A DNA stretch of 64,000 bases from DATATB01 sp036268995 (lineage in GTDB: Bacteria; Planctomycetota; Planctomycetia; Pirellulales; PNKZ01), in the NCBI GenBank assembly GCA_036268995.1, contig DATATB010000025.1, positions 1 to 64,000 of the forward strand, in the 5' to 3' direction. How positions within the stretch are numbered: position 1 is the stretch's first letter; each line of letters starts with the position of its first letter. A program made the translations under genes and the position numbers. The notes under the pieces are model-generated. The model was not told the DNA's origin. It ran no database searches and worked only from the letters and a program-made list of their open reading frames with translations. Positions 17,806 through 27,434 of the stretch are shown here, in pieces.

Positions 17806-19634
17806 TGTCAGCGCACGCCGCTGCCGACGCCTTCTCGGCCGCAGCCGCCGGCTACGGCGCCATGCCCGTCGATGGCCGGACCAACTTGATCTCGCCGGAG
17901 CGCGAAGCGCGGGCCTTCTGGCGCGCGCGGCTGGCCACGGTGCGCAATGCGATGGTCCGCTCGCGCGAGGCCTCGCGCTTTCGCATCGCCATGGTCGGCC
18001 TGCTGGCCGCTACGCTGTGGGGCATTCTGTACGTGCTGTTTGTCGATGGCTTTCGTTTCTTGCGCACGACGATTGCCGACCCGGCCACGCAGGACGAAGC
18101 GATCCGCGGCATCTATAGCTTGTTCTTCGCCTCGCTGCTGCTGTTGCTGATGTTTTCGGCCGGCCTAATTCTATATGGCCTGCTCTACCGATCGGCCGAA
18201 ACGCGGTTTCTGCTCACCACGCCGGCCCGGCCCGAGCGGATTTACTTGCACAAATTCCAGGAGTCGATGTTTTTCAGCTCCTGGGTGTTTCTGCTGCTGG
18301 CCACGCCGATGCTCGTCGCGCATGGCCGAGTGGAAGGGGCTAACTGGTATTTCTTCGCGCTGCTGGTGCCTTCGCTCCTGGCCTTTGCCGCCATTCCCGG
18401 CAGTTTGGGTGCGATTGCCTGCATGCTCGTGGTGCGCTACTTGCCGAGCAATCGCAAGCACTTGCTCATACTGGTGCTAGTGGTCAGCGTCGTGGCGGTC
18501 GGCTCGCTGGTTTGGACGTTTGCTCACCGCATCGAGGGCAATCTGTTGACGCCAGCTTGGTTCCAGAACGTGCTCGCCCGGCTGCGGCTGACGGAATACC
18601 GCCTGCTGCCCAGTTGGTGGCTCAGCTCGGCCCTGCTGGAAGCGGTGCACTCCGGCTGGAACAACGCGGCCGCGAACCAGGCATTTTCCGAGAGCATGCT
18701 GTTTCTCACGCTGCTGGTGGCCAACGCTCTGTTCTTCAACCTCCTGGCCGTGTGGACGGCGCAACGGATTTTTCGGCCCGGGTTCTTGGCGCTCGAAGGC
18801 GAACGCACTTCGCGGCGCTCGCTGGAACTGGCCGCCGTGGATCAACTCCTGCTGCGGTCGGCCGGCTTTTTGCCGCCACATATGCGGCTGCTCATGGTCA
18901 AAGACCTGCGGCTGTTTCGCCGCGATCCGCTGCAATGGTCGCAGTCGCTGATCTTCTTCGCGCTGCTGCTGTTCTATTTTTTCAATACGCGCAAGCTGAG
19001 CCACAATCCCGCCTACATCGGCTGGATCAACATGATCAGCTTTCTGAACCTGGCGATCATCGGGCTGATGCTCTCGACGTTCACCACGCGCTTCGTCTTT
19101 CCGATGATCAGCCTCGAGGGCCGGCGGTTCTGGATCCTGGGATTGTTGCCCGTGAAGCGCGAAGCCATCCTGCGCTCGAAGTTCTTGTTTGCTACGCTCG
19201 GTTCCATCGGTCCCTGCTGCCTGCTGGTCGTAGCCAGCGACGTGCTGCTGGGCGTTTCGCGTCCGATCTTGCTGGTCCACCTGCTGCTGTGCATTGCACT
19301 CTGCTCGGGCCTGTCGGGCATTGCCGTGGGCCTGGGGGCCATGTTGCCCAACATGCGGCAACCCTCCCCATCGCGGATCGCCGCCGGCTTTGGCGGCACG
19401 CTCACGCTGGTGCTCAGCACCGCGTTCATCGCCCTGACGGTTCTTTCCACCGCCGTGCCCTGCCACTTCTACCTGGCGCTGCTCGACAGCCCCACCTTGC
19501 AGCGCGCGATGGATCCCGAGCCGCTGGAGTATTGGCTGGTGCTCGGCATGATCGGCAGCGTGCTATCGGGCATCCTGGCCACCGTCGTGCCCCTCTGGTT
19601 CGGTGCCAAAGCCTTCCGCCGGCTGGAATTCTGA
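17805..19634 (+). CDS. ABC exporter membrane protein
   Basis: The 609-residue integral membrane protein is the predicted permease partner of the ATPase just upstream. It starts within the ATPase stop codon (TAATG at 17803-17807). The first 60 residues are soluble. About ten or more hydrophobic segments follow, and the middle has a large loop with FLPPHMRLLMVKDLRLFRRD. The architecture resembles large ABC-2-type or putative ABC exporter subunits. No substrate clue is visible. Confidence 0.8.
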   Translation: MSAHAAADAFSAAAAGYGAMPVDGRTNLISPEREARAFWRARLATVRNAMVRSREASRFRIAMVGLLAATLWGILYVLFVDGFRFLRTTIADPATQDEAIRGIYSLFFASLLLLLMFSAGLILYGLLYRSAETRFLLTTPARPERIYLHKFQESMFFSSWVFLLLATPMLVAHGRVEGANWYFFALLVPSLLAFAAIPGSLGAIACMLVVRYLPSNRKHLLILVLVVSVVAVGSLVWTFAHRIEGNLLTPAWFQNVLARLRLTEYRLLPSWWLSSALLEAVHSGWNNAAANQAFSESMLFLTLLVANALFFNLLAVWTAQRIFRPGFLALEGERTSRRSLELAAVDQLLLRSAGFLPPHMRLLMVKDLRLFRRDPLQWSQSLIFFALLLFYFFNTRKLSHNPAYIGWINMISFLNLAIIGLMLSTFTTRFVFPMISLEGRRFWILGLLPVKREAILRSKFLFATLGSIGPCCLLVVASDVLLGVSRPILLVHLLLCIALCSGLSGIAVGLGAMLPNMRQPSPSRIAAGFGGTLTLVLSTAFIALTVLSTAVPCHFYLALLDSPTLQRAMDPEPLEYWLVLGMIGSVLSGILATVVPLWFGAKAFRRLEF

Positions 19635-19695
19635 GGCGATCATCGGCACGGCGTTAATCGCGAGCCGCAATTGCGGGGAGAATTCAGGGGAGTGA

Positions 19696-19767
19696 CCACG
19701 GATTTCACGAATAACACGGATACGAACAAAAGGCATTTTTTTATCCGTGCCATCCGTGAAATCCGTG
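19696..19767. repeat. dispersed inverted-repeat hairpin element, copy 1
   Basis: The left arm (19696-19721) and right arm (19743-19767) are inverted copies that match over about 25 bp with three mismatches. The core word is CCACGGATTTCACG. A related, longer copy lies at 46474-46614. The element sits between the ABC permease stop and mqnA. It could act as a terminator-like hairpin or be a non-autonomous mobile repeat. Confidence 0.8.
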
Positions 19768-19801
19768 CTTCATCCTCTTAATGCGTCCTGACCAATTTGC
19801 C

Positions 19802-19822
19802 CGGCAGGAGCGTCGCCCTCCC
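19802..19822. repeat. half copy of the 54496-54574 hairpin repeat
   Basis: This 21-bp stretch (CGGCAGGAGCGTCGCCCTCC plus C) matches one arm of the inverted repeat at 54496-54574 with a single mismatch. The other arm is absent, so it looks like a decayed remnant upstream of mqnA. Confidence 0.6.
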
Positions 19823-20699
19823 CGGTTGAGGGCCGATCGGCTCAGCGAGTAGAATTGGGCGATCCAATACCTGTGACTTTGCGGGCTGAATGGACTCACT
19901 CGTTCCCAAAAACGGATGGCGGCAATGGACAAATTTCGCGTCGGCGCAGTCAACTATCTGAATACCAAGCCGCTGATCTACGGCCTGGACCGGCTGGCGC
20001 CGCAGATCGAGCTGCTGCTGGACCTGCCCAGCCGGCTGGCCGACCGGCTGGCCGCCGGCGAGCTGGACGTGGCGCTGATTCCCTCGGTGGAATACTTTCA
20101 TGGCAGCGGCTACACGATCATCTCCGATGCCTGCATTGCCTGCCGCGGGCCGGTGCTCAGCGTCAAGCTGTTCAGCCGCGTGCCGGCCGCCGAGATTCGC
20201 AGCCTGGCTCTGGACGAAGGCTCGCGCACCAGCGCCGCCTTGGTGCGGATTCTGCTCCACGAGCGCTATGGGCTCGATCCCCGGTTGGAGACGCTGCCGA
20301 TCGGAGCCGCCGCGGCCGACACGGATGCCGACGCCGTGCTGCTGATCGGCGATCGGGCCATGCGGCCGCAGCCGGGGCAGTTTGTTGAAGTCTGGGATCT
20401 GGGCGACACCTGGTGCCGCTGGGCCGAGCTGCCGTTTGTGTTCGCCATGTGGACCGCCCGCGCGGGCCGCGATCTGTCGGGGCTCGATGCCGCATTGAGC
20501 GAAGCCCGCGATTTGGGCCTGCGGTCGCTGGACGAAATCGCCCGGCGCGAGTCGCCGGCACTGGGCATGTCGGCCGAAGACTGCCTGGGCTATTTGCGCG
20601 ACAACTTGTATTTCTACCTGGGCCCGCGCGAAGTGCGCGGGCTCGAACATTTTTATCGCCTGGCCAGCCACCTGCAGCTGGCGCCGCAAGGAGTCGAAC

Positions 20700-21800
<1,101 letters not shown>

Positions 21801-21943
21801 GCTATGTTCTTGGAGTGGGTTATCGAGGAGCGGACCGGGGGCGGCCGCTTGTTCGCCGCGACCAGCATCCCGCCACCACTGGTCGCGGCTTGATGAATCG
21901 CGTCGCCCAGTAAGTTCGTTGTAATCGTTGCGGTCGCACCCAC

Positions 21944-22732
21944 ATGATTCATGTCCGGCAGTTGACGAAGGATTACGCCGACTTGCGGCGCGGCCGTTTT
22001 GTGGCGCTCGACGGCATCAGCTTCGATGCTCGGGCGGGCGAAATCTTCGGCCTGTTGGGACCCAACGGCGCGGGCAAGACCACGGCCCTGAGAATCTTGA
22101 GCACCGTGCTGCGGCCCACCAGTGGCACGGCCACGGTCAACGGCTTCGACGTGCTGACGCAGCCGTCGCAGGTTCGGCATCAGATCGGGTTCGTCTCGGC
22201 CAACACGGCCATGTACGACCGCATGAGCGCTTGGGAAATGGTCGAATATTTCGGCGGCCTATACGGCATCGCCGCCGGGCCGCTGCGCGAGCGCATGGAG
22301 CGGCTGTTCGAGCGGCTGCAAATGAACGACGTCCGCGACCTGCTCGGTTCGAAAATGTCGACCGGCATGAAGCAAAAAGTCTCGATTGCCCGGGCCCTGG
22401 TTCACGATCCACCGGTGCTGGTGTTCGACGAAGCCACGGCCGGGCTCGACGTGCTGGTGGCCCGCGCGCTGCTGCGGACCGTGGCCGAGCTGCGCGACCA
22501 GGGCAAGTGCATCGTGTTTTCCACGCACATCATGCGCGAGGCCGAAAAGCTCTGCGACCGCGTCGCCATCATGCACCACGGCCGCATCCTCGCCCACGGC
22601 CCGATCGAAGGTTTGCGTGCCCAGTACGGACAGCCGGATTTGGAGGAGTTGTTCTTTGCGCTCGTCTCGCAAGGAGATGAGGGAGCGCAGAGTGATGAGT
22701 ACAGAGTGCAGAGTGGGGAAATGATGAAGTAG
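21944..22732 (+). CDS. ABC transporter ATP-binding protein (NatA-like)
   Basis: A 262-residue ABC ATPase with Walker A GPNGAGKTTALR, signature-like STGMKQK, Walker B VLVFDEATAGLD and STHIMREAEKL. It resembles NatA, the ATPase of sodium efflux pumps, and the next gene encodes a NatB-like permease. The last roughly 18 residues (GAQSDEYRVQSGEMMK) come from a low-complexity repeat at about 22682-22732 rather than from the ABC fold, so the ancestral stop was probably earlier. Confidence 0.9.
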   Translation: MIHVRQLTKDYADLRRGRFVALDGISFDARAGEIFGLLGPNGAGKTTALRILSTVLRPTSGTATVNGFDVLTQPSQVRHQIGFVSANTAMYDRMSAWEMVEYFGGLYGIAAGPLRERMERLFERLQMNDVRDLLGSKMSTGMKQKVSIARALVHDPPVLVFDEATAGLDVLVARALLRTVAELRDQGKCIVFSTHIMREAEKLCDRVAIMHHGRILAHGPIEGLRAQYGQPDLEELFFALVSQGDEGAQSDEYRVQSGEMMK

Positions 22733-22738
22733 GAATGC

Positions 22739-22782
22739 TGAATGATGAATGCCGGAGCTGGCGCCAGCCCATTCATCATTCA
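22739..22782. repeat. inverted-repeat hairpin between ABC ATPase and permease genes
   Basis: TGAATGATGAATG (22739-22751) and its exact reverse complement (22770-22782) flank a 12-bp palindrome GCTGGCGCCAGC (22757-22768). The words ATTCATCATTC and TTCCGCATT recur in degenerate form near 26880 and 36390. It may be a spacer hairpin that sets relative expression of the two genes, or a mobile repeat. Confidence 0.75.
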
Positions 22783-22805
22783 TACTTCCGCGTTCCGCAT
22801 TATTT

Positions 22806-25013
22806 ATGAACTGGTCGAACGTCAGATTGATCTTTCGCCGCGAGGTGCGCGACCAGTTGCGCGACCGGCGCACGCTGTTCATGATCGTCGTGCTGCCGAT
22901 CCTGCTCTATCCGCTGTTGGGGATGAGCATGTTCCAAGTGGCCCAGTTCATCCGCGAGCAGCCCACGCGGGTGCTCGTGCTGGGCGCCGAAGATTTGCCG
23001 GCGGCACCGGCCTTGATCGACGAGGGGAAGTTTGCGCCGGCGCTATTGAATGATCCGCAGTCGCAGGGACTGACCGAGTTGCACTTTGCCGAAGTGCCGG
23101 CGGCCGATGCGCCCGAGCGGGCTCGCCAAGCCGTCCAGCAGGGGGACTTCGAGGCCGTGGTGTCGGTCCCCGCGGGTTTTGCCCGGCGGCTGGAAATGTT
23201 TCGCCGCGATCTGAGCCAGCGGGCGGCCCACGAGCGCGGCGGCCAACCCCTTGCCGACGTGCGCATTCCCGGCCCCGAGATTTATTACAACACGGCCAAG
23301 GAAAAGAGCCAGCTCGCCTATCTCCGCGTGACCAAGGTGCTGGACCGCTGGACCGACGCGATCGGCCGCGAAAACTTGAAGAGCAGCGATCTGCCCGAGT
23401 CCGCCGCCCGGCCGTTTATCCTGGCCGAGCACGACACGGCCGACGAGAGTCAGCGCAAGGCGGTGGTCTGGTCGAAGATCCTGCCGTTTTTGCTGCTGAT
23501 CTGGGCGCTGACCGGCGCGTTTTATCCGGCCGTGGACTTGTGCGCCGGCGAGAAGGAGCGCGGCACGCTCGAAACCCTGCTCAGCAGCCCGGCCGAGCGC
23601 TCGGAAATCGTCTGGGGCAAGCTGCTGACCGTGATGCTATTCAGCGTCGTCACCGCGGCGCTGAACATTTTCAGCATGGGCCTGACCGGCTCGCTGGTCA
23701 TGAGCCAGTTTCCCGGCGTCGGGCCGCCACCCTTGTGGGCGCCGGTCCTGCTATTGGCCGCCCTGCTGCCGGTATCGGCCCTGTTCAGCGCACTGTGCCT
23801 GGCCTTGGCCGCCTTTGCCCGCAGCAGCAAGGAGGGGCAATACTACCTGATGCCCGTGCTGCTGGTGACGATGCCGCTGGTCTTGCTGCCGATGTCGCCG
23901 GGCGTCGAGCTGAATTTGGGCAACGCACTGATTCCGATCACGGGCGTGGTGTTGCTGCTGCGGACCATGCTCGAAGGCGAATACTGGCAAGCCCTGCCGA
24001 TGCTGCTGCCGGTGGCCGGCGTCACGATTCTTTGCTGCCTGTTTTCCATTCGCTGGGCCATCGACCAGTTCAATAGCGAAAGCGTGCTGTTTCGTGAGAG
24101 CGAACGCTGGGATCTGGGCCTGTGGCTCAAGCACATGCTGCGCGACCGCGAGGACACGCCGTCGGCCACCGAGGCCGTGTTCTGCGGCGTGTTGATTCTG
24201 CTGGTGCGCTTCTTCATGAGCTTCGCACTGCCGCAGCCCGAGACGTTTCGCGACCTGGCCGTGCTCACGGTGGTCACGCAGTTGGTGGTGATCGGCACGC
24301 CGGCGCTGTTGATGACGATTATGCTCACGCGTTCGCCGGCCCGGACGCTGTCGTTGCGGCTGCCGCCGCTGGCGAGCGTGCCGGCGGCCGTGCTGCTGGC
24401 CGTGGCACTGCACCCGCTGGCAGGCGCCGTGAACCAGTTGGTGCAGCGGCTCTACCCGGTCAGCGAGCGGATGCAGCAATCGCTCGCCGCTCTGATGGCC
24501 GATCCGCCGGGAGCCTGGCAGATGGTGCTCGTGCTGGGACTGGTGCCGGCCGTGATCGAGGAGCTGGCTTTCCGCGGCTTCATGCTCTCGGGCTTTCGCC
24601 GCATGGGCCACAAGTGGCGGGCCATTGCCTTGAGCAGCTTCTTCTTCGGCATCACGCATGCCATCTTCCAGCAGTCGATCGTCGCCTGCCTCTTGGGCAT
24701 GCTGATCGGCTACCTCGTCGTGCAAACCGGCAGCCTGTTGCCGGGCATCGCCTTCCATTTCGTACACAACAGCCTGGCGCTGCTGGCCACGCGGGCGACT
24801 CCCGCCTTCCTGGCCGCGCACGAATGGCTGCGAGCGATGGGCGTTTCGGCCGACGAAGGCTTGTCCTATGGCTGGGCCGTGACGTTCATGGGCACCGCGC
24901 TAGCCGTCTTACTGCTTGCCTGGTTTCGCGGGCTGTCCTACGCCCGCACCAGTGAAGAACGTCTGCAAGAAGCCATCGACCAGAACGTCTCGCAGCCGGC
25001 GCTGGGATCGTGA
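22806..25013 (+). CDS. ABC permease (NatB-like) fused to a CPBP/CAAX-type intramembrane protease
   Basis: The 735-residue product combines two domains. The N-terminal half is an ABC-2 permease (NWSNVRLIFRREVRDQLRDR, a large extracytoplasmic loop, then EKERGTLETLLSSPAE near residue 250 and several helices). The C-terminal part from about 560 has the CPBP metalloprotease motifs EELAFRGFMLSGFRR (Glu585/586), GITHAIFQQS and FHFVHNS. The ATG at 22806 was chosen because the upstream open frame lies in the repeat. It partners the ATPase just upstream. The protease may mature peptides or confer self-immunity, which is an inference from other CPBP proteins. Confidence 0.85.
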   Translation: MNWSNVRLIFRREVRDQLRDRRTLFMIVVLPILLYPLLGMSMFQVAQFIREQPTRVLVLGAEDLPAAPALIDEGKFAPALLNDPQSQGLTELHFAEVPAADAPERARQAVQQGDFEAVVSVPAGFARRLEMFRRDLSQRAAHERGGQPLADVRIPGPEIYYNTAKEKSQLAYLRVTKVLDRWTDAIGRENLKSSDLPESAARPFILAEHDTADESQRKAVVWSKILPFLLLIWALTGAFYPAVDLCAGEKERGTLETLLSSPAERSEIVWGKLLTVMLFSVVTAALNIFSMGLTGSLVMSQFPGVGPPPLWAPVLLLAALLPVSALFSALCLALAAFARSSKEGQYYLMPVLLVTMPLVLLPMSPGVELNLGNALIPITGVVLLLRTMLEGEYWQALPMLLPVAGVTILCCLFSIRWAIDQFNSESVLFRESERWDLGLWLKHMLRDREDTPSATEAVFCGVLILLVRFFMSFALPQPETFRDLAVLTVVTQLVVIGTPALLMTIMLTRSPARTLSLRLPPLASVPAAVLLAVALHPLAGAVNQLVQRLYPVSERMQQSLAALMADPPGAWQMVLVLGLVPAVIEELAFRGFMLSGFRRMGHKWRAIALSSFFFGITHAIFQQSIVACLLGMLIGYLVVQTGSLLPGIAFHFVHNSLALLATRATPAFLAAHEWLRAMGVSADEGLSYGWAVTFMGTALAVLLLAWFRGLSYARTSEERLQEAIDQNVSQPALGS

Positions 25014-25043
25014 TGCCGATGAGCGCAAGTCGGCTCATTTAGC

Positions 25044-25066
25044 CGGCTCATTCATGAGCCGTTTTT
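25044..25066 (+). terminator. rho-independent terminator after the ABC/CPBP gene
   Basis: CGGCTCA and TGAGCCG pair around the loop TTCA and are followed by TTTTT. The hairpin lies 30 bp past the ABC/CPBP stop, in the convergent gap before the outer-membrane protein gene. A 22-bp sequence covering it (25040-25061) is nearly repeated at 48005-48026. Confidence 0.75.
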
Positions 25067-25096
25067 CTTCATTGCGGCGGCCGATGGCACTGGAAC

Positions 25097-25897
25097 CTAA
25101 TAGCGGAACGAGACGCCGCCGCCCGTGAAAAACGGCGCGGCGGTTCGATTCAAGCCCATGCCCACGCGCCAGTCGATCTGAAAGTTATAACCCGGCCGCC
25201 AGAGCGCGCCGGTGTCGAGACTCGGCAGCACGGCGCCGGGGCTGCTGCCATTACCAAACAGCGAGTAGGCCTCGGCAAAGGTGACGAGATGCTGCTGCCG
25301 CCACGTGCGGCTGAACATAGCCGATTGATAGTATTGGGTCACGCTGGGGGCGCTCGGCTGGCCGAAGATCGCCCCGGTGCTGCACTCCAGCATTAACTTG
25401 TCGTTCAGCGACCAGCCATAAAGATAATCCACCTCCGGGGCCACGCTTCGCATGGTGCCGGGGCCATAGCCGGTGGGCGTGAAGAGTTCGACCATCAGGG
25501 CCGATTTTGGAATCAGTCCCTTTCCCTTGCTGACGAGGTATTTGAAGCCGACTTCAAGGCTTTGAGAAGACTGGAGGCCGGGACCCAGGTTGACGCCGCC
25601 CCACTCCGCCCGCAGCTCGAGGCGCGACGAAACGCCAAAGCGCAGATCCATTTGCGGCAGATTGTTCATGCCCGGGCTCGTGTACGTATACCGATCTTCC
25701 AGCAGCACCATGCCTTGCGGCACGGTGCTATTAGCCCGGGTAAAGCTGGGGCCGTCGGTATCCAGGTACGACTGGTTTGCCGCGACCCGTTGCGGGTGCT
25801 GCGACAGCCAGTCGAGAATGGGCGTATCGGCGCAGCAGGCACCGGCCAGCCCGTAGGCGAAGAGCGCGGCGGCCGCAACCGCGGCTCGAAAGGCCAT
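25097..25897 (-). CDS. outer-membrane beta-barrel protein (MetA-pathway/transporter-like)
   Basis: The 266-residue product starts with a signal peptide (MAFRAAVAAAALFAYGLAGA). Alternating strands follow, and it ends GGGVSFRY with the C-terminal aromatic typical of outer-membrane barrels. The pattern resembles the family annotated as putative MetA pathway of phenol degradation. The ATG at 25897 has AGGTG upstream, and further open frame to 25963 is unlikely to be used. No catabolic genes lie nearby, so the role is probably a channel or a structural barrel. Confidence 0.7.
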   Translation of the reverse strand: MAFRAAVAAAALFAYGLAGACCADTPILDWLSQHPQRVAANQSYLDTDGPSFTRANSTVPQGMVLLEDRYTYTSPGMNNLPQMDLRFGVSSRLELRAEWGGVNLGPGLQSSQSLEVGFKYLVSKGKGLIPKSALMVELFTPTGYGPGTMRSVAPEVDYLYGWSLNDKLMLECSTGAIFGQPSAPSVTQYYQSAMFSRTWRQQHLVTFAEAYSLFGNGSSPGAVLPSLDTGALWRPGYNFQIDWRVGMGLNRTAAPFFTGGGVSFRY

Positions 25898-26093
25898 GAG
25901 GCACCTGCTGCACGAACAACCGATTCCATTGAAGCTTCGGTTGCCGCTTGCGGCGGTCCGCAATCAATCCCGCGTGGCCCGTACGGGCGGTGCCAGAGTT
26001 GCCGAAGATTTCGGCTGTGCCCGATCTAACGGCCGGCGCGTAGACTTCAAATCATTCAGCCGGCGAGTTCACGAGCCATTCCCGCGCGCTGCG

Positions 26094-26867
26094 CTACTCC
26101 AGCCGAAACAGCCGCTGGGCGTTGGCCGTCGTCTGCGCGGCGAAGGCTTCGAGCGGTTGGCCGCGGACTTCGGCCAGGCAGGCGGCCGTGTGCACGAGAT
26201 GGGACGGCTCGTTGCGCTTGCCGCGCATGGGATGCGGCGAAAGGTAAGGGCTGTCCGTTTCGATCAGGATCCGGTCCGGCGGAATGGTCGCCGCCACCGC
26301 CCGCAACTCGTGCGACTTTTTGAAGGTGACCATGCCGGCGAAGCTGATGTACATTCCCAACTCGACGCACTCGGCCGCGGTTTCGGCCGTGCCGGTGAAC
26401 GAGTGCATCACGCCGGCCAAAGGACCGCGGCCGCGCGCTTCGCGCAGCATGGCCAGCACATCGGCATCGCTCTCGCGCGTATGGACGATAAACGGCAAGC
26501 CGGTCTGCTGCGACAAGCGCAAATGCCGGTCGAAATAGTCGCGCTGCAATTCCAGCGGCGCGTAGTCCCAGTGCCGGTCCAGCCCGGTTTCGCCCAAGGC
26601 GACCACGCCAGGCGCGCCGGCCAGTTCAACGATCACGTCCCAGTCCCCGGCAGCGGCCTCGGCGCAATAATTCGGCTGAATGCCCACCGCGGCACGCAGC
26701 AGAGAATGCCGGGCGGCCAGCTCGACGCAAATTCGGCTGGTTGGGGCCGTGGTGCCGACCGTGATGATCCGCGTCAGGCCGGCGGCCGCGGCCCGCTCGA
26801 GCAGCTCGTCGCGGTCCGCGGCAAAATCGTCCGAATCGAGATGCGCGTGCGTGTCGATGAGGAGCAT
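26094..26867 (-). CDS. tatD: TatD family metal-dependent hydrolase/deoxyribonuclease
   Basis: This 257-residue TIM-barrel hydrolase has the metal-binding motifs DTHAHLD, GETGLD, VHTRES, MHSFTG and ETDSPYLSP of the TatD/YcfH family. These enzymes act on DNA ends or D-aminoacyl-tRNA-type substrates in the cytoplasm. Length is normal for the family. It lies between the outer-membrane gene and the ferritin-like gene on the same strand. A heptamer repeat tract lies just upstream of its start. Confidence 0.92.
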   Translation of the reverse strand: MLLIDTHAHLDSDDFAADRDELLERAAAAGLTRIITVGTTAPTSRICVELAARHSLLRAAVGIQPNYCAEAAAGDWDVIVELAGAPGVVALGETGLDRHWDYAPLELQRDYFDRHLRLSQQTGLPFIVHTRESDADVLAMLREARGRGPLAGVMHSFTGTAETAAECVELGMYISFAGMVTFKKSHELRAVAATIPPDRILIETDSPYLSPHPMRGKRNEPSHLVHTAACLAEVRGQPLEAFAAQTTANAQRLFRLE

Positions 26868-26910
26868 GCGTTAAGGAAATGCGGAAGTCGGAATGATGGA
26901 ATCGGACGGT

Positions 26911-26975
26911 GTCAGTTGCCCGTGGTTCGTTGCCACTGACAACGGACAACGGACAACGGACAACGGACAACGTCC
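26911..26975. repeat. heptamer tandem repeat tract (ACGGACA family)
   Basis: Four exact head-to-tail copies of ACGGACA run from 26942 to 26969. They are preceded by degenerate GTCAGTTG/CCGTGG words at 26911-26940 that can fold back (GTCAGT with ACTGAC). Related tracts occur at 37643-37680, 38111-38141 and 41001-41033. Confidence 0.85.
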
Positions 26976-26992
26976 GGCATGCATCATTTTCC

Positions 26993-27418
26993 CTACGCCG
27001 CCGGCTGGCCGGCGAATTCCTGCAGCATCTCGACGTGGGCCTTTTCGGCGCCCAGCACTTCGAGCGCCAGCTCGTGGCCTTCGGAGTCGAGCATGCGATT
27101 GGCGATGAGTTCGACCTGCGCGATGCGCTGTTTGCCGTGGCGCAATAATTCCTTCAGCAGGAAATCGAGCGAGAGGAAATTGAGCTCGGCGAAGTCCATC
27201 GGGTATTCGCCCGTCTCGACCGTGCCGCCGCGCTCCATGATCGCCGTGGCCAGCCGCTGGGCCAGCGAGCGCTGAGTGTGCACGATGCTGCGCAGGGCCG
27301 CGGTGGCCTTCTCGTCGCCCGGATGTGTCCAGGGCGTCGCGTCGAGCAGGTACATGGACAGCGAGCGATACTCGATCACCAGCAGCCGGTTCAGCAGATC
27401 GATTGTCGTTTCGCTCAT
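26993..27418 (-). CDS. ferritin-like four-helix protein
   Basis: A 141-residue, strongly helical protein starting MSETTIDLLNRLLVIEYRSL. Glu, His and EKAHVEML-type positions repeat as in ferritin-like diiron bundles. It may be an iron-storage or oxidoreductase-type helper, but the metal ligands cannot be assigned with certainty. It starts 16 bp after the nuoN stop on the same strand, so it may be the last gene of the nuo transcript. Confidence 0.6.
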   Translation of the reverse strand: MSETTIDLLNRLLVIEYRSLSMYLLDATPWTHPGDEKATAALRSIVHTQRSLAQRLATAIMERGGTVETGEYPMDFAELNFLSLDFLLKELLRHGKQRIAQVELIANRMLDSEGHELALEVLGAEKAHVEMLQEFAGQPAA

Positions 27419-27434
27419 CGCCCAGCACACTTCC

